A stretch of 64,000 nt of DNA from the NCBI GenBank assembly GCA_016169945.1, contig JADLSH010000355.1, positions 1,855,501 through 1,919,500 of the forward strand. Direction: 5' to 3'. Position 1 is the first letter of the stretch, and the number at the start of each line of letters is the position of its first letter. Source of the DNA: Trachythela sp. YZ-2020. Its lineage: Eukaryota > Cnidaria > Anthozoa > Malacalcyonacea > Clavulariidae. This document shows positions 23,346-34,023 of this stretch, piece after piece. Made by a program: the position numbers and the translations under genes. Under the pieces are notes generated by a model. It searched no databases. It was not told where the DNA came from and saw only the letters and a list, made by a program, of their open reading frames with translations.

Positions 23346-24089
23346 AATAGGATCATGTAAACGTCCACCCTTCCCTCCTTTAGGGTTACTTGTAATGTGT
23401 GAGAAACAATGCTGCAAACATTTGAATATTCCCTCCAAACGTATGGGGGACAATATGGTTGCATTGTATGTCGCATTTCTCTTGGGATGTGTAGCGATGG
23501 ACAAAACGTTTGTGATTTTTTTATCCTCTTGAAACATTATAGGTCTTTATATGTTATAGTTAGGGCAGAAGCCAATAATTGAGTGTTTTGATAGCCACTG
23601 CCAGTTTCTCTTATTTATTTAACTCATTAACTGGCAAATGCGCCCAGATGAACCCAAATTTAGTATTTTACTCTACTAGTTTCAGAAGTTGAAGATATGG
23701 GCTTTATTGTTGAGAAGAGTTGTTAGTACTACAATAGAAAGTAATATTTAGTAATATTTGTTTGGCTTATTTAGATCCATTTGTTTTTCAGGTTCCACAA
23801 TTTGTGTCAGCAGAAGGGCAGTTTGATATTCTGGTCTTGGTAAGTGTTGGTTAGCAGATATTATTTGTTTATTTTCCTTAACCATTAATCTGCAAGATCC
23901 TTCACTTGATAGAGTGCATTTTGGCTCAATGGGTTCGAATGGGTTAACAAGATCGCTGGCCAAACGTATCTATTAGTGCTCAAATTACTTTTATAAGTTT
24001 TGTTTGTTGACCCATACAGACGATAGCCTGTGTAGCCGGCCGTCGTTTGAAGTTAGAGCTTGATTCGAACCGGCCATTGGGGGCCAAAC

Positions 24090-24920
24090 CGACCAAAAGT
24101 TAAGGGCACGCTCAACATCGTCCAAGAGGACGAAATTGACGAACGGCTTATGGGACCTTATGTTCACATACTGAGGATGCGCAACCGATCTGACATGTCC
24201 CACATTCACGAGAGAAATAAATGTCATATAAATAGTAGCATGATTGAACATTGATTCAGTCTCCTAATTCTTTGCTCCTACATCCTCTTGGCATGGTTAT
24301 GCACATACAAGTTCAAGGGATGTTTCAAATGGAGCATTGTTAATGAGCACGTCTATATTGACGTTCTCGTTGTAATTTGCCAAACTCCCTACTCAGTCAC
24401 AGGAGCATGTTTTCGACTTTTCTGTCATAATATAATTGTTCAAAAGACTTGGTTACTTTCAAACCGCGTCCGCCTACTAACCCCTTTATTTTTTACCTAT
24501 ATATATTCCAAATCCTCAAAAAGTGGGTGGAAACCCAAAATGAAAGGCTAGCCCTTAACATTTTTCGACCAAAAGTTAAAGGCACGCTCCACATCGTCCA
24601 AGAGGACAGCGAGAGCAAGGAACAAGGCTCTACATCGTCCAAGAGGACAGCGAGAGCACAGAAGGAGGTTAATGATGTAAGTATAAATGGAAGGCTTGAC
24701 TTTTTATAAAAAGAAAATTGTTGAACAGCTTGTGGGACCGTATGTTCACATACTGAGGATGCGCACCCGATATGACATGTCCCACATTCACGATTGAAAG
24801 AAATGTCACATAAATAGTAGCATGATTGAAGTATTGAACACTGAATTGGTCTCCTAATTCTTTGCTCCTACTTCCTCTTGGCATGGTATGCACATACAGT
24901 TCAAGGGATGTTTGGAAGAA
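24090..24920 (+). repeat. Direct repeat pair of an unknown ~300-bp element containing CATCGTCCAAGAGGAC
   Basis: Two related copies (about 24090-24325 and 24565-24920) share GACCAAAAGTTAA, CACATCGTCCAAGAGGAC, ATGTTCACATACTGAGGATG, AAATAGTAGCATGATTGAA and CTTTGCTCCTACxTCCTCTT. No frame is conserved between them. The CATCGTCCAAGAGGACAGCG motif is the seed of the minisatellite at 26110-26465. Confidence 0.7.
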
Positions 24921-25116
24921 GGAGCATAAAAAGGAGGTTTGTTGATGAGGAGGGGGTGGGCAGGTTGGGATGTGCTGCGACCCTGGGGGGAATCTTTCAA
25001 GGGAGGGGTATTTTTTTTATTAGAGAACGGTGTGATAAAATGGAATAAAAAATTTTAAAAGAATTGATAAAATCGGCAAAAATCATTCTTACGCAGCTCG
25101 ATTTGTCATGTTTTTC

Positions 25117-25351
25117 TATACGGCCATGTTAAAAACCCACCCACGTCCCTACAGTAAAAATACTTTTATAATGTTATATCTTGATTGTTGGTTGTGGTGC
25201 AAAAATCATTCTCTACGCATGCGCAGATAGGTACAAGTCGAGCTGCGCATGCGCAAGAATGATTTTTGCACCACAACCAACATTCAAGATATAACATTAT
25301 AAAAGTATTTTTACTGTAGGGACGTGGGTGGGTTTTTAACCTGGCCGTATA
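25117..25351. mobile_element. 235-bp near-perfect palindromic MITE
   Basis: The ends TATACGGCCATGTTAAAAAC and GTTTTTAACCTGGCCGTATA pair, and the arms stay almost perfectly complementary for about 100 bp to a centre near 25234 marked by TGCGCATGCGCA. Such length and fidelity suggest a recent foldback insertion or a hairpin-forming non-autonomous element. Confidence 0.9.
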
Positions 25352-25479
25352 AGTAAAAACGTTCGTTAGCACCGTTGAAAAAAATAAAATTTTGGTGGGA
25401 AAAGTATTCCTTGGGAAAAAAAGAATCTTTTATTTAAAAACTAAAGGATAAAGACTGACCAGTTCGAGCCAGGTAAGTG

Positions 25480-25620
25480 TTATTTTTTTTTTAAAAAGTA
25501 AAGTATTTTTAAAAAAAAAAGTAAAAAAAGTAAAAAAAAAAAAAAAAAAAAAAGGTAAAAATTAAAAAAAAAATTAAAAAAAATAAAAAATAAAATAAAA
25601 AAAAGCAAAAAAAAACACAG
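25480..25620. repeat. A-rich low-complexity tract
   Basis: Long runs of A broken by single T or GT. It ends in a GGGGGGGAGG tract. No gene. Confidence 0.85.
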
Positions 25621-26109
25621 AAATTATAAGGGGGGGGAGGGATGGAGATAGCGGGGTGGAAAGGGGGGCGAGAATTAGGGAATCTGGTTTTATGGGGTGT
25701 GGATAGGCAATACATTTGGTAAGATATGTAGGGGGAATTATTTAGTGCAAACAGGGGGGCTTTTGCCATGATGAGTTAAATTTGGTGTGTTTAAAGCTTT
25801 TGGTTTAGTTTGACCATTTTTAACAAATTCAGGGTTAAAATGTTAAAGGCGTACCTTAGTCTACGCCCAACATCGTCCAATAGGACAGCAAAAGGATAGA
25901 AGAATGAATCATGCTACAGTATATATATACCGTACTCCTTTCTGGTATAAATGTGGGAGCATACCAGACGATTGCGCACCCTCAGTAACCAAATTGCACT
26001 GCACACCTTCGAACAAGGTTCAGTCAAAACACCTACTACGGGTGTCAACCTACGAGGGAATGGTTTAACTGTAGGAGAGGGGGCAAAACTGTAAAACCGG
26101 GAAGAGGTT

Positions 26110-26465
26110 AACCTCAACATCGTCCAAGAGGACAGCGAGAGAGCACGCTCAACATCGTCCAAGGGGACAGCGAGAGAGCACGCTCAAACATCGTCCAAGG
26201 GGACAGCGAGAGAGCACGCTCAAACATCGTCCAAGGGGACAGCGAGAGAGCACGCTCAAACCATCGTCCAAGGGGACAGCGAGAGAGCACGCTCAAACCA
26301 TCGTCCAAGAGGACAGCGAGAGAGCACGCTCAAACCATCGTCCAAGAGGACAGCGAGAGAGCACGCTCAACATCGTCCAAGGGGACAGCGAGAGAGCACG
26401 CTCAAACCATCGTCCAAGAGGACAGCGAGAGAGCACGCTCAAACATCGTCCAAGACGACAGAGGA
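26110..26465. repeat. 36/37-bp minisatellite (CATCGTCCAAGRGGACAGCG), about 10 units
   Basis: Units contain CATCGTCCAAGRGGACAGCG followed by AGAGAGCACGCTCAAAC. They vary by 36 or 37 bp and by GGGG versus GAGG. Similar TACAGTATATATAT...TCCTTTCTG blocks flank the array on both sides (25916 and 26492), so the array expanded inside a larger duplicated element. Confidence 0.9.
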
Positions 26466-26794
26466 AGCACAAATCAACGTTCACTCACGTTACAGTATAT
26501 ATATCATACTCCTTTCTGTTATAAATGTGGGAGCATAGCTAATCGATTGCGCATGCTCAGTCACCCAAATATCGTTTAGCCACTGCGCACGTTCAAACAA
26601 GTGAGCAAGGTCCATAAAAACAAGAGATTAGTCTAAGCAAAACGTTAAGGGGCTAGCCTTTACCTTTTGCCCATTTTTAACCACTTCTCAAAAACCAAGT
26701 GCCCGCAAGCGGACGATCTTACTGGTTGTAAGAAGCTTTCTGCACTTTATTTGGCACGACCGACAAGAAATATCTAGAGGAAATGACTTGGATC

Positions 26795-27010
26795 ACAAAG
26801 GGGGGACCACAGAGCCTAATTTCATATCATGTGGTCCCCCCTTTGCCTCTGACCAAAAGTTCGAAAACATGCTTTATCATTTGGAAATCGTTGTTTTATG
26901 AAAGAAAAAGGTTTTGACCATTTTCTAAACGTTTGGGGCTAGTTTAAAGCAAGTTTGAAAAAATATTGAAAACCACAGAGCCTAATCTCTTTTGCCTCTT
27001 ACCAAAAAAT
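26795..27010. repeat. Dispersed repeat related to 10195-10580
   Basis: Shares GACCACAGAGCCTAATTTCA, AAACGTTTGGGG and the GATGAAAGAAAGAGGTTTTG block with the pair in the KIAA0319-like intron. Between here and 27415 I see no gene; TAGCTAAATACATTGACACTT at about 27231-27252 resembles the LINE-like tail at 59.68 kb. Confidence 0.65.
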
Positions 27011-27414
27011 TCGAAAACATCTTTTATCAGCCTGAAAGGTAAAGGGGTTAGCCTGTACTTTTTGGTCATTTTTAACAACTTGCATGAATGAGACATGGCC
27101 AAAAATGGGTAAAAAGTAAAGGGCTTAGCCCTTTCTTTCTTTTAGTGTGATTTTTAGTGTGATTTCTAGCCAATTTGTGAGCTTTTCAAAACGTACTGAA
27201 AATTGTTTCAATGTAATTATATTAGCTGTGACATAGCTAAATACATTGACACTTAAATTAAGGCTAAATGGTTGCGAGCGCTTTAGAATTGTGGGTGTAA
27301 ATATAGTTGCAATTACTGTACCTTTCCAGATCCGATGATTCAGATTCCTTTGCTGGCCTGTAAAATGTTCTTCAGCTAGTGGTATTGTACAATGTGCCTG
27401 TTATGGATGGTTGA

Positions 27415-28630
27415 ACAGTTTAGAACTGATAGAGCTATCCAGTATAAATAAAGTTAGTTTAGGTTTCCTCCTGTAGTAACACTGGATCAATAAGAGATGA
27501 CTCTTACTGGATCTCTAGGAAGAACAGTTTAGAACTGATAGAGCTATCCAGTATAAATAAAGTTAGTTTAGGTTTCCTCCTGTAGTAACACTGGATCAAT
27601 AAGGATGGGTCTTACTGGACCTCTAGGGAGAACAGTTTAGAACTGATAGAGCTATCCAGTATAAATAAAGTTAGTTTAGTTTAGGTTTCCTCCTGTAGTA
27701 ACACTGGATCAATAAGAGAGGGCTCTTACTGGACCTCTAGGGAGAACAGTTTAGAACTGATAGAGTTATCCAGTATAAATAAAGTTAGTTTAGGTTTCCT
27801 CCTGTAGTAACACTGGATCAATAAGGATGGGTCTTACTGGACCTCTAGAGAGAACAGTTTAGAACTGATAGCGCTATCCAGTATAAATAAAGTTAGTTTA
27901 GGTTTCCTCCTGTAGTAATACTGGACCAATAAGAGATGGTTCTTACTGGACCTCTAGGGAGAACAGTTTAGAACTGATAGAGCTATCCAGTATAAATAAA
28001 GTTAGTTTAGGTTTCCTCCTGTAGTAACACTGGATCAATAAGGATGGGTCTTACTGGACCTCTAGGGAGAACAGTTTAGAACTGATAGAGCTATCCAGTA
28101 TAAATAAAGTTAGTTTAGGTTTCCTCCTGTAGTAACACTGGATCAATAAGGATGGGTCTTACTGGACCTCTAGAGAGAACAGTTTAGAACTGATAGCGCT
28201 ATCCAGTATAAATAAAGTTAGTTTAGGTTTCCTCCTGTAGTAATACTGGACCAATAAGAGATGGTTCTTACTGGACCTCTAGGGAGAACAGTTTAGAACT
28301 GATAGAGCTATCCAGTATAAATAAAGTTAGTTTAGGTTTCCTCCTGTAGTAACACTGGATCAATAAGGATGGGTCTTACTGGACCTCTAGGGAGAACAGT
28401 TTAGAACTGATAGAGCTATCCAGTATAAATAAAGTTAGTTTAGGTTTCCTCCTGTAGTAATACTGGACCAATAAGAGATGGTTCTTACTGGACCTCTAGG
28501 GAGAACAGTTTAGAACTGATAGAGCTATCCAGTATAAATAAAGTTAGTTTAGGTTTCCTCCTGTAGTGGACTTCTAAGGAGAACAGTTTGGCTGTTAGAG
28601 CTACCTCGTATAAATAAAGTTAGTTTAGTC
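27415..28630 (-). repeat. Large reverse-orientation array of the ~110-bp minisatellite, about 11 units
   Basis: Each unit reads AACAGTTTAGAACTGATAGA, GCTATCCAGTATAAATAAAG, TTTCCTCCTGTAGTAACACT, GGATCAATAAG and TTACTGGACCTCTAG. Blocks of three consecutive units recur (27760 onward and 28070 onward), showing segmental re-amplification within the array. Confidence 0.92.
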
Positions 28631-28964
28631 CAAATCATACACCTCACTTATCTTCTCATAAACTCGTCGTTTCTGATATTCCTGTCATACACGCTGACTT
28701 CCAACATCATTTCCGTATCAGCGAAGAACTTCAGATCAAAATGTTCCTTCCATTGTGGTCAACGTTTACATGCAAGATTTGCTCTTGTATTTTTCATTAC
28801 GAAGCTTGAAACAACAATATGGATCACTCGTTCCTGTTGGAAAGGAAAACAACCAAAAATAAGTATTTTAGGACAAATAGTAAAACGTTTTCGCCTTACA
28901 AACGAACGCAAGATTAATAGGATACTGCCTGTGATAGCTATGTCAGCTTAACTAACTTAAACTT

Positions 28965-29400
28965 TATGCTGGATAGCTCTATCAGTTCCAAACTGTTCTT
29001 GCGAGAGATCCAGTAAGGGTCATCCCTTATTGGCTTAGTGTTACTAGTGGAGGATACCTAAACTAAACCAACTTTATTTATACTGGATAGCTCTATCAGT
29101 TCTAAACAGTTCTCCCTAGAGGTCCAGTTAGGATCACCTCTTATTGATCCAGTGTTACTACAGGAGAAAACCTAAACTAAACTAACTTTATTTATACTGG
29201 ATAACTCAATCAGTTCTTAACTGTTCTCCCTAGAGGTCCAGTTAGGATCATCTCTTATTGATGCAGTGTTACTACAGGAGGAAACCTAAACTAAACTAAC
29301 TTTATTTATACTGGATAGCTCTATCAGTTCTAAACTGTTCTCCCTAGAGGTCCAGTAAGGACCATCCCTTATTGATGCAGTGTTACTACAGGAGGAAGGT
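28965..29400 (+). repeat. ~110-bp minisatellite, forward orientation, about 4 units
   Basis: Same unit as in the KIAA0319-like introns. It lies about 340 bp from the reverse-orientation array, so the two form a large inverted pair around 28630-28965. Confidence 0.9.
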
Positions 29401-29559
29401 CACTGAGGTCACTTTTTGTAAAGCTTTACCACTCTCCTTCGCTTGTGCTGGTCTTCGTTGACTGGCTCGTTTCATTAGCTGCAAATTAATATTGAACAAA
29501 AGTTAGTAATGTACAGTGTACGTACACATCGCAAAGAAAAAATAACAACAACACAATAA

Positions 29560-29765
29560 CAGCAGCAGAAACCACAGTACAAGAACAACCACAGTACAAC
29601 AACAACCACAGTACAACAACAACCACAGTACAACAACAACCACAGTACAACAACTACCACAGTACAACAACCACAGTGAGTACAACAACAACCACAGTGA
29701 GTACAACAACAACCACAGTGAGTACAACAACAACCACAGTGAGTACAACAACAACAGCAACAACA
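29560..29765. repeat. ACAACAACCACAGT minisatellite
   Basis: A 17-bp unit (ACAACAACAACCACAGT) turns into a 21-bp form with an added GTGA step. Several frames are open through it, giving artefactual Thr-rich or Cys/Leu-rich peptides. The following 29765-30720 is AT-rich and unassigned. Confidence 0.9.
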
Positions 29766-30719
29766 CACCTCTTGTCAGTCTTCGTTCGTCTTTGGCGTCA
29801 AGGTGAAGGTCGCTGTGATCTGACCAAGTTTTTCATTTCCGTACCACTGGCACTTTCCAGATCCAATGTTAACATATGTACTCGTTTGACACATTTTCTC
29901 AGCCTACAATAACTCGATTTCATAGCGGGGTATAATTGCTTTGACGCAAAACCGTGAAATATCCTGCAATTAATTATCTATATCCTTCCATTATATCGCC
30001 ATTCCAGAGCAATTAGCAGCGGTTGCAGTGTTGTAAATGGTGACATTTTACAGCCATTGTTTTGTAAACTTTGCGAAACGCAAAAATTGCAAAAAAGGGG
30101 CTAAAACTAGCTATTTAAACACATATTTTGTGTTAAATTGTCTTTATTCTTCTTATCGCGTATGGACATATGTCGCAATATTAAAAATGCCACTTTTAAT
30201 TTGGATAACTTTATCGAAATGAATAATTTTAAAAACAATTAGTTAAATTAAGCTACATACACATAAGTAACTCTTTAACAATCCTATAATAGTAGAACGT
30301 CCGTCTCGACCTTTGTCCACAAAGGCAAACTTAGGTAGTGTATTTTTAATTATTATTTTCGCAAGGTCAGAACAGAATTATAATAAACTCGACTGTTTGA
30401 CTACAGTCCGTAGTCGAAAAGATCCGTTTTTCCTGAATCATATTGCAAACCTTTAATATGTTCATGCTCAAAATGTTGAAAAGGCCCCCCTCTTTTCGTT
30501 TGAAAACCGTCGTAAAGACTTAGTGCTTTTTTTTACCCCCACCTCCCCGTGCAACCTCCCTGAACGTTTTGGACATATAAACTCGTAAACCATGTTTCAA
30601 TGTGGTGGTATACTCTTATGAATAATTAATGAGGTCAAAAAATTGTCCTGCCTCCTCCCATCAGCACAAGAGTATTTCCTCCATTACATTTCCTCAGTAC
30701 ACTTACCCTTCTCCAAACT

Positions 30720-31510
30720 CACATCTTCACCCTACTCCAATCTAATACACTAACCCTACTCGACTCTTCACTTCTAATACACTCACCCTACCCCAATCTT
30801 CACTTCTAATACACTAACCCTACTCGACTCTTCACTTCTAATACACTCACCCTACCCCAATCTTCACTTCTAATACACTAACCCTACTCGACTCTTCACT
30901 TCTAATACACTAACCCTACTCGACTCTTCACTTCTAATACACTCACCCTACTCCAATCTTCACTTCTAATACACTCACCCTACTCGACTCTTCACTTCTA
31001 ATACACTCGCCCTACTCCAATCTTCACTTCTAATACACTAACCCTACTCGAATCTTCACTTCTAATACACTAACCCTACTCGAATCTTCACTTCTAATAC
31101 ACTCACCCTACTCCAATCTTCACTTCTAATACACTAACCCTACTCGAACCTTCACTTCTAATACACTAACCCTACTCGAACCTTCACTTCTAATACACTA
31201 ACCCTACTCGACTCTTCACTTCTAAAACACTAACCCTACTCGACTCTTCACTTCTAATACACTAACCCTACTCGACTCTTCACTTCTAATACACTAACCC
31301 TACTCGAATCTTCACTTCTAATACACTAACCCTACTCGACTCTTCACTTCTAAAACACTAACCCTACTCGAATCTTCACTTCTAATACACTAACCCTACT
31401 TGAATCTTCACTTCTAAAACACTAACCCTACTCGACTCTTCACTTCTAATACACTAACCCTACTCGACTCTTCACTTCTAATACACTAATCCTACTCGAC
31501 TCTTCACTAC
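30720..31510. repeat. 32-bp minisatellite (CTTCACTTCTAATACACTAA), about 24 units
   Basis: Units read CTTCACTTCTAATACACTAA then CCCTACTCGACT, with CTCGACT, CTCGAAT and CTCCAAT variants in mosaic order. The pyrimidine-rich strand is plus. Confidence 0.95.
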
Positions 31511-32175
31511 TTTCCTTTGCAAACACTTACACTTCTTCCATATACTTGCACTTCTTCCATACACTTACACTTCTTCCATACACTTACACTTCTTCCATAC
31601 ACTTACACTTCTTCCATACACTTACACTTCTTCCATACACTTACACTTCTTCCATACACTTACACTTCTTCCATACACTTACACTTCTTCCATACACTTA
31701 CACTTCTTCCATACACCAACACTTTCCCTCCTTCCATACACTTAAACTTCTTCCATACACGTATACTTCTTCCACACACTTTCACTTTTTCCATACACCA
31801 ACACTCTCCTTCCATACACTTATACTTCTTCCATACACTCAGTGGCGAAGCCAGCCTGACAATTTGGTCATGCTATGCAAATATTTCCGTGTTGATAGAC
31901 TGTGAAAACAATCAATTTCTAAAGAAATGAATAATGATAATGATTTAAAATTTGCATTGCATGACCAAATTGTCAGGCTGGCTTCGCTACTGCATACACT
32001 TATACTTCTTCCATACACTTACACTTCTTCCATACACTTAAACTTCTTCCATACACCAACACTTTCCCTCCTTCCACACACTTAAGCTCCTCCCATACAC
32101 TTACCCTTTCCCCTTTTCCATACACTTGCCCTCCTTCCATACACTTCCACTTCTTCCATACACCCACACACTTTC
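31510..32175. repeat. 18-bp minisatellite (CTTCCATACACTTACACT), interrupted by a hAT MITE
   Basis: About 14 near-perfect units up to 31720 degrade into longer variants with CACCAACACTTTCCC. The array resumes after the MITE at 31840-31992. It directly abuts the 32-bp minisatellite, and both are CACTTCTT/CACTTCTA-rich, suggesting common ancestry. Confidence 0.92.
31840..31992. mobile_element. 153-bp hAT-type MITE with 8-bp target duplication
   Basis: Ends CAGTGGCGAAGCCAGCCTG and CAGGCTGGCTTCGCTACTG are complementary with one mismatch, and pairing continues through the interior. CATACACT flanks both sides (31832-31839 and 31993-32000). A diverged relative is at 48300-48455. Confidence 0.9.
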
Positions 32176-32209
32176 CCTTGTTGCCTACACTATACATACC
32201 CACCTATAC

Positions 32210-33005
32210 ATACATCAACGTATACGTGGGGAAGGTTGGCGTATCTATAGACATACACAAACCTTCCCACCTATATAATTATAACCTTGCTTCCCTACAC
32301 ATACACTAACATTAATAATTTTATATACTTTCACCTACTTCCTTAGTTAGCCGTACCCATCTCTCCCACTAAAAGCTAAGGCCTTGTCATTTTTTGTACA
32401 AAAAGTAAAGGCATGTTTAATCCCTTGCCATTTCTCTCACTTCCCTTGTTCAGATACTTACTTCCTTATTACAAAAGATCAGATAGATCCAGACTATTAT
32501 TCACATTGTCCAACAAGACTTGTTCATGCCAGTTATAACCAAATAGAATCTAGGCTTTAATGCACCATAATGGCCAATTTTACGGCTGTTGTCATGAACA
32601 ACCTAATCCCAACCCTACCCTGATCCTTGTGATGTCATTTCATGAAAGTAATACAGACAGTCAACCTGTTGTTTCTTTCTATATCCTTCCTTATCATTTC
32701 TATCTGTATCCAATCTTCCTGTCAATCTAACGTTTAATGAAAGTAAATATACTAGCATTGTCTGAACATCTGATAAAGCATATGAACAGATAAAGCATTG
32801 TCTATTCTCATATGAAACTCAATGACTTTGCCAAGAGAATTTGACAGGGTACATACCTCATCTTCAATAGCTATAATGGATCCTGACCCCACCCAACACT
32901 AACAGCTAACACCCACCCTTAAACCCCTGTACACATGAGCTCTACAGGCTTCTAACTTTGTATCCCCAACCCCATGCACCATGCCTCCAAGTTGAGCTCA
33001 TTCAA
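32210..33005. other. Unassigned sequence
   Basis: No coding frame, RNA gene or named repeat is apparent. There is a short inverted pair around ACCTTCCC/GGGAAGG near 32230-32270. Confidence 0.4.
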
Positions 33006-33010
33006 TATTA

Positions 33011-33236
33011 GGGAGTTTAAGCTTCACGTTTGAGGGCAACGGCAGAGTCGAAATTTCTTCGCAGAATTTTCGCTTAACTTCTTCGCTCCATATTTTCTTT
33101 CTTATCTCAAAAGAATCCTCATATATTACAGTTTAAAATATCATGTTCATTTTCTCTTTATTGCCTTATGGTGTAAAATTTTTGTTCGCCTGGCGTTTGA
33201 CGTACGAACGCAAAGCTTAAATTCTCTATTAATACA
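33011..33236. mobile_element. 226-bp MITE with GGGAGTTTAAGCTT termini
   Basis: Ends are GGGAGTTTAAGCTT and AAGCTTAAATTCTC, flanked by TATTA on both sides (33006-33010 and 33237-33241). The target duplication may be TTA or TATTA. Confidence 0.75.
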
Positions 33237-34023
33237 CCAAACCATTCTCTAAAGCGTGTGGTGCACATATATTTGACTGGTTTCACTTTGACCAGTCACC
33301 TCACACTGAAAGTTCATAAAAGTTTCATGTGGAATTGGGCAATGTTTTAAACTGTGACTGGTCATCCTTAAATGCAAACAACAGTACCTATATAGAGACA
33401 AATTAGGGTTGATTTGCATGTGCCTAAAAGATATAAACAAAATCTCAGTACCTATATAGTTCATACTACATTCTTGTTTCCAGAATATCATTATATATTC
33501 CTGGCATGATGTCATTACTATGTGATCTGTTAATCATTTCCTATTGGTTGGTTCTGAGTCAGAAAACTTAAAGGTGATACCTCAGTAAAAATTGCATTGC
33601 AAGTTTTTGTAATTTGAAACCATCTAGAGATAGCACATGACAGCCACTTTAACAACATGATAGTATTGGTCCACAAATCAGATTCCCCAGTTTTCCAAAT
33701 CATTTACTTTGTAAATACTAACCAACCAATCCTCTGTTGTATAAGTCTCTTCTAAAACTTCGAGTTCAAACTCCTAATAAAAGGAAAAAACGCAAAACTG
33801 CTAACTCGAAATACACATCATTTGTGGTAGATTCTCACTAGCCTATTAACTTCAAACTGTTGGCTAGAGTGCATTCCATGTAAACTTTACGCCGGAAATT
33901 GGGCCGTTGTGGATGCATCAGACAAATTTGCACTTTCAAAAGTTGTAGTCTGATGCATCAGACAAATTAGCATATTCTGCAACCATATTGGTGGCATAGC
34001 TAACCCAAGCTGACAGTGATAGA

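Noticed and set aside
25509..25769. Phe-rich peptide on the minus strand
   Set aside because: Translation of a poly-A low-complexity tract.
29475..29912. Cys-rich and Thr-rich peptides
   Set aside because: Artefact of an ACAACAACCACAGT minisatellite; no supporting exon signals.
31517..31930. His/Thr/Leu-rich repeat protein
   Set aside because: Read-through of the 18-bp minisatellite (18 = 6 codons), ending in a hAT MITE.
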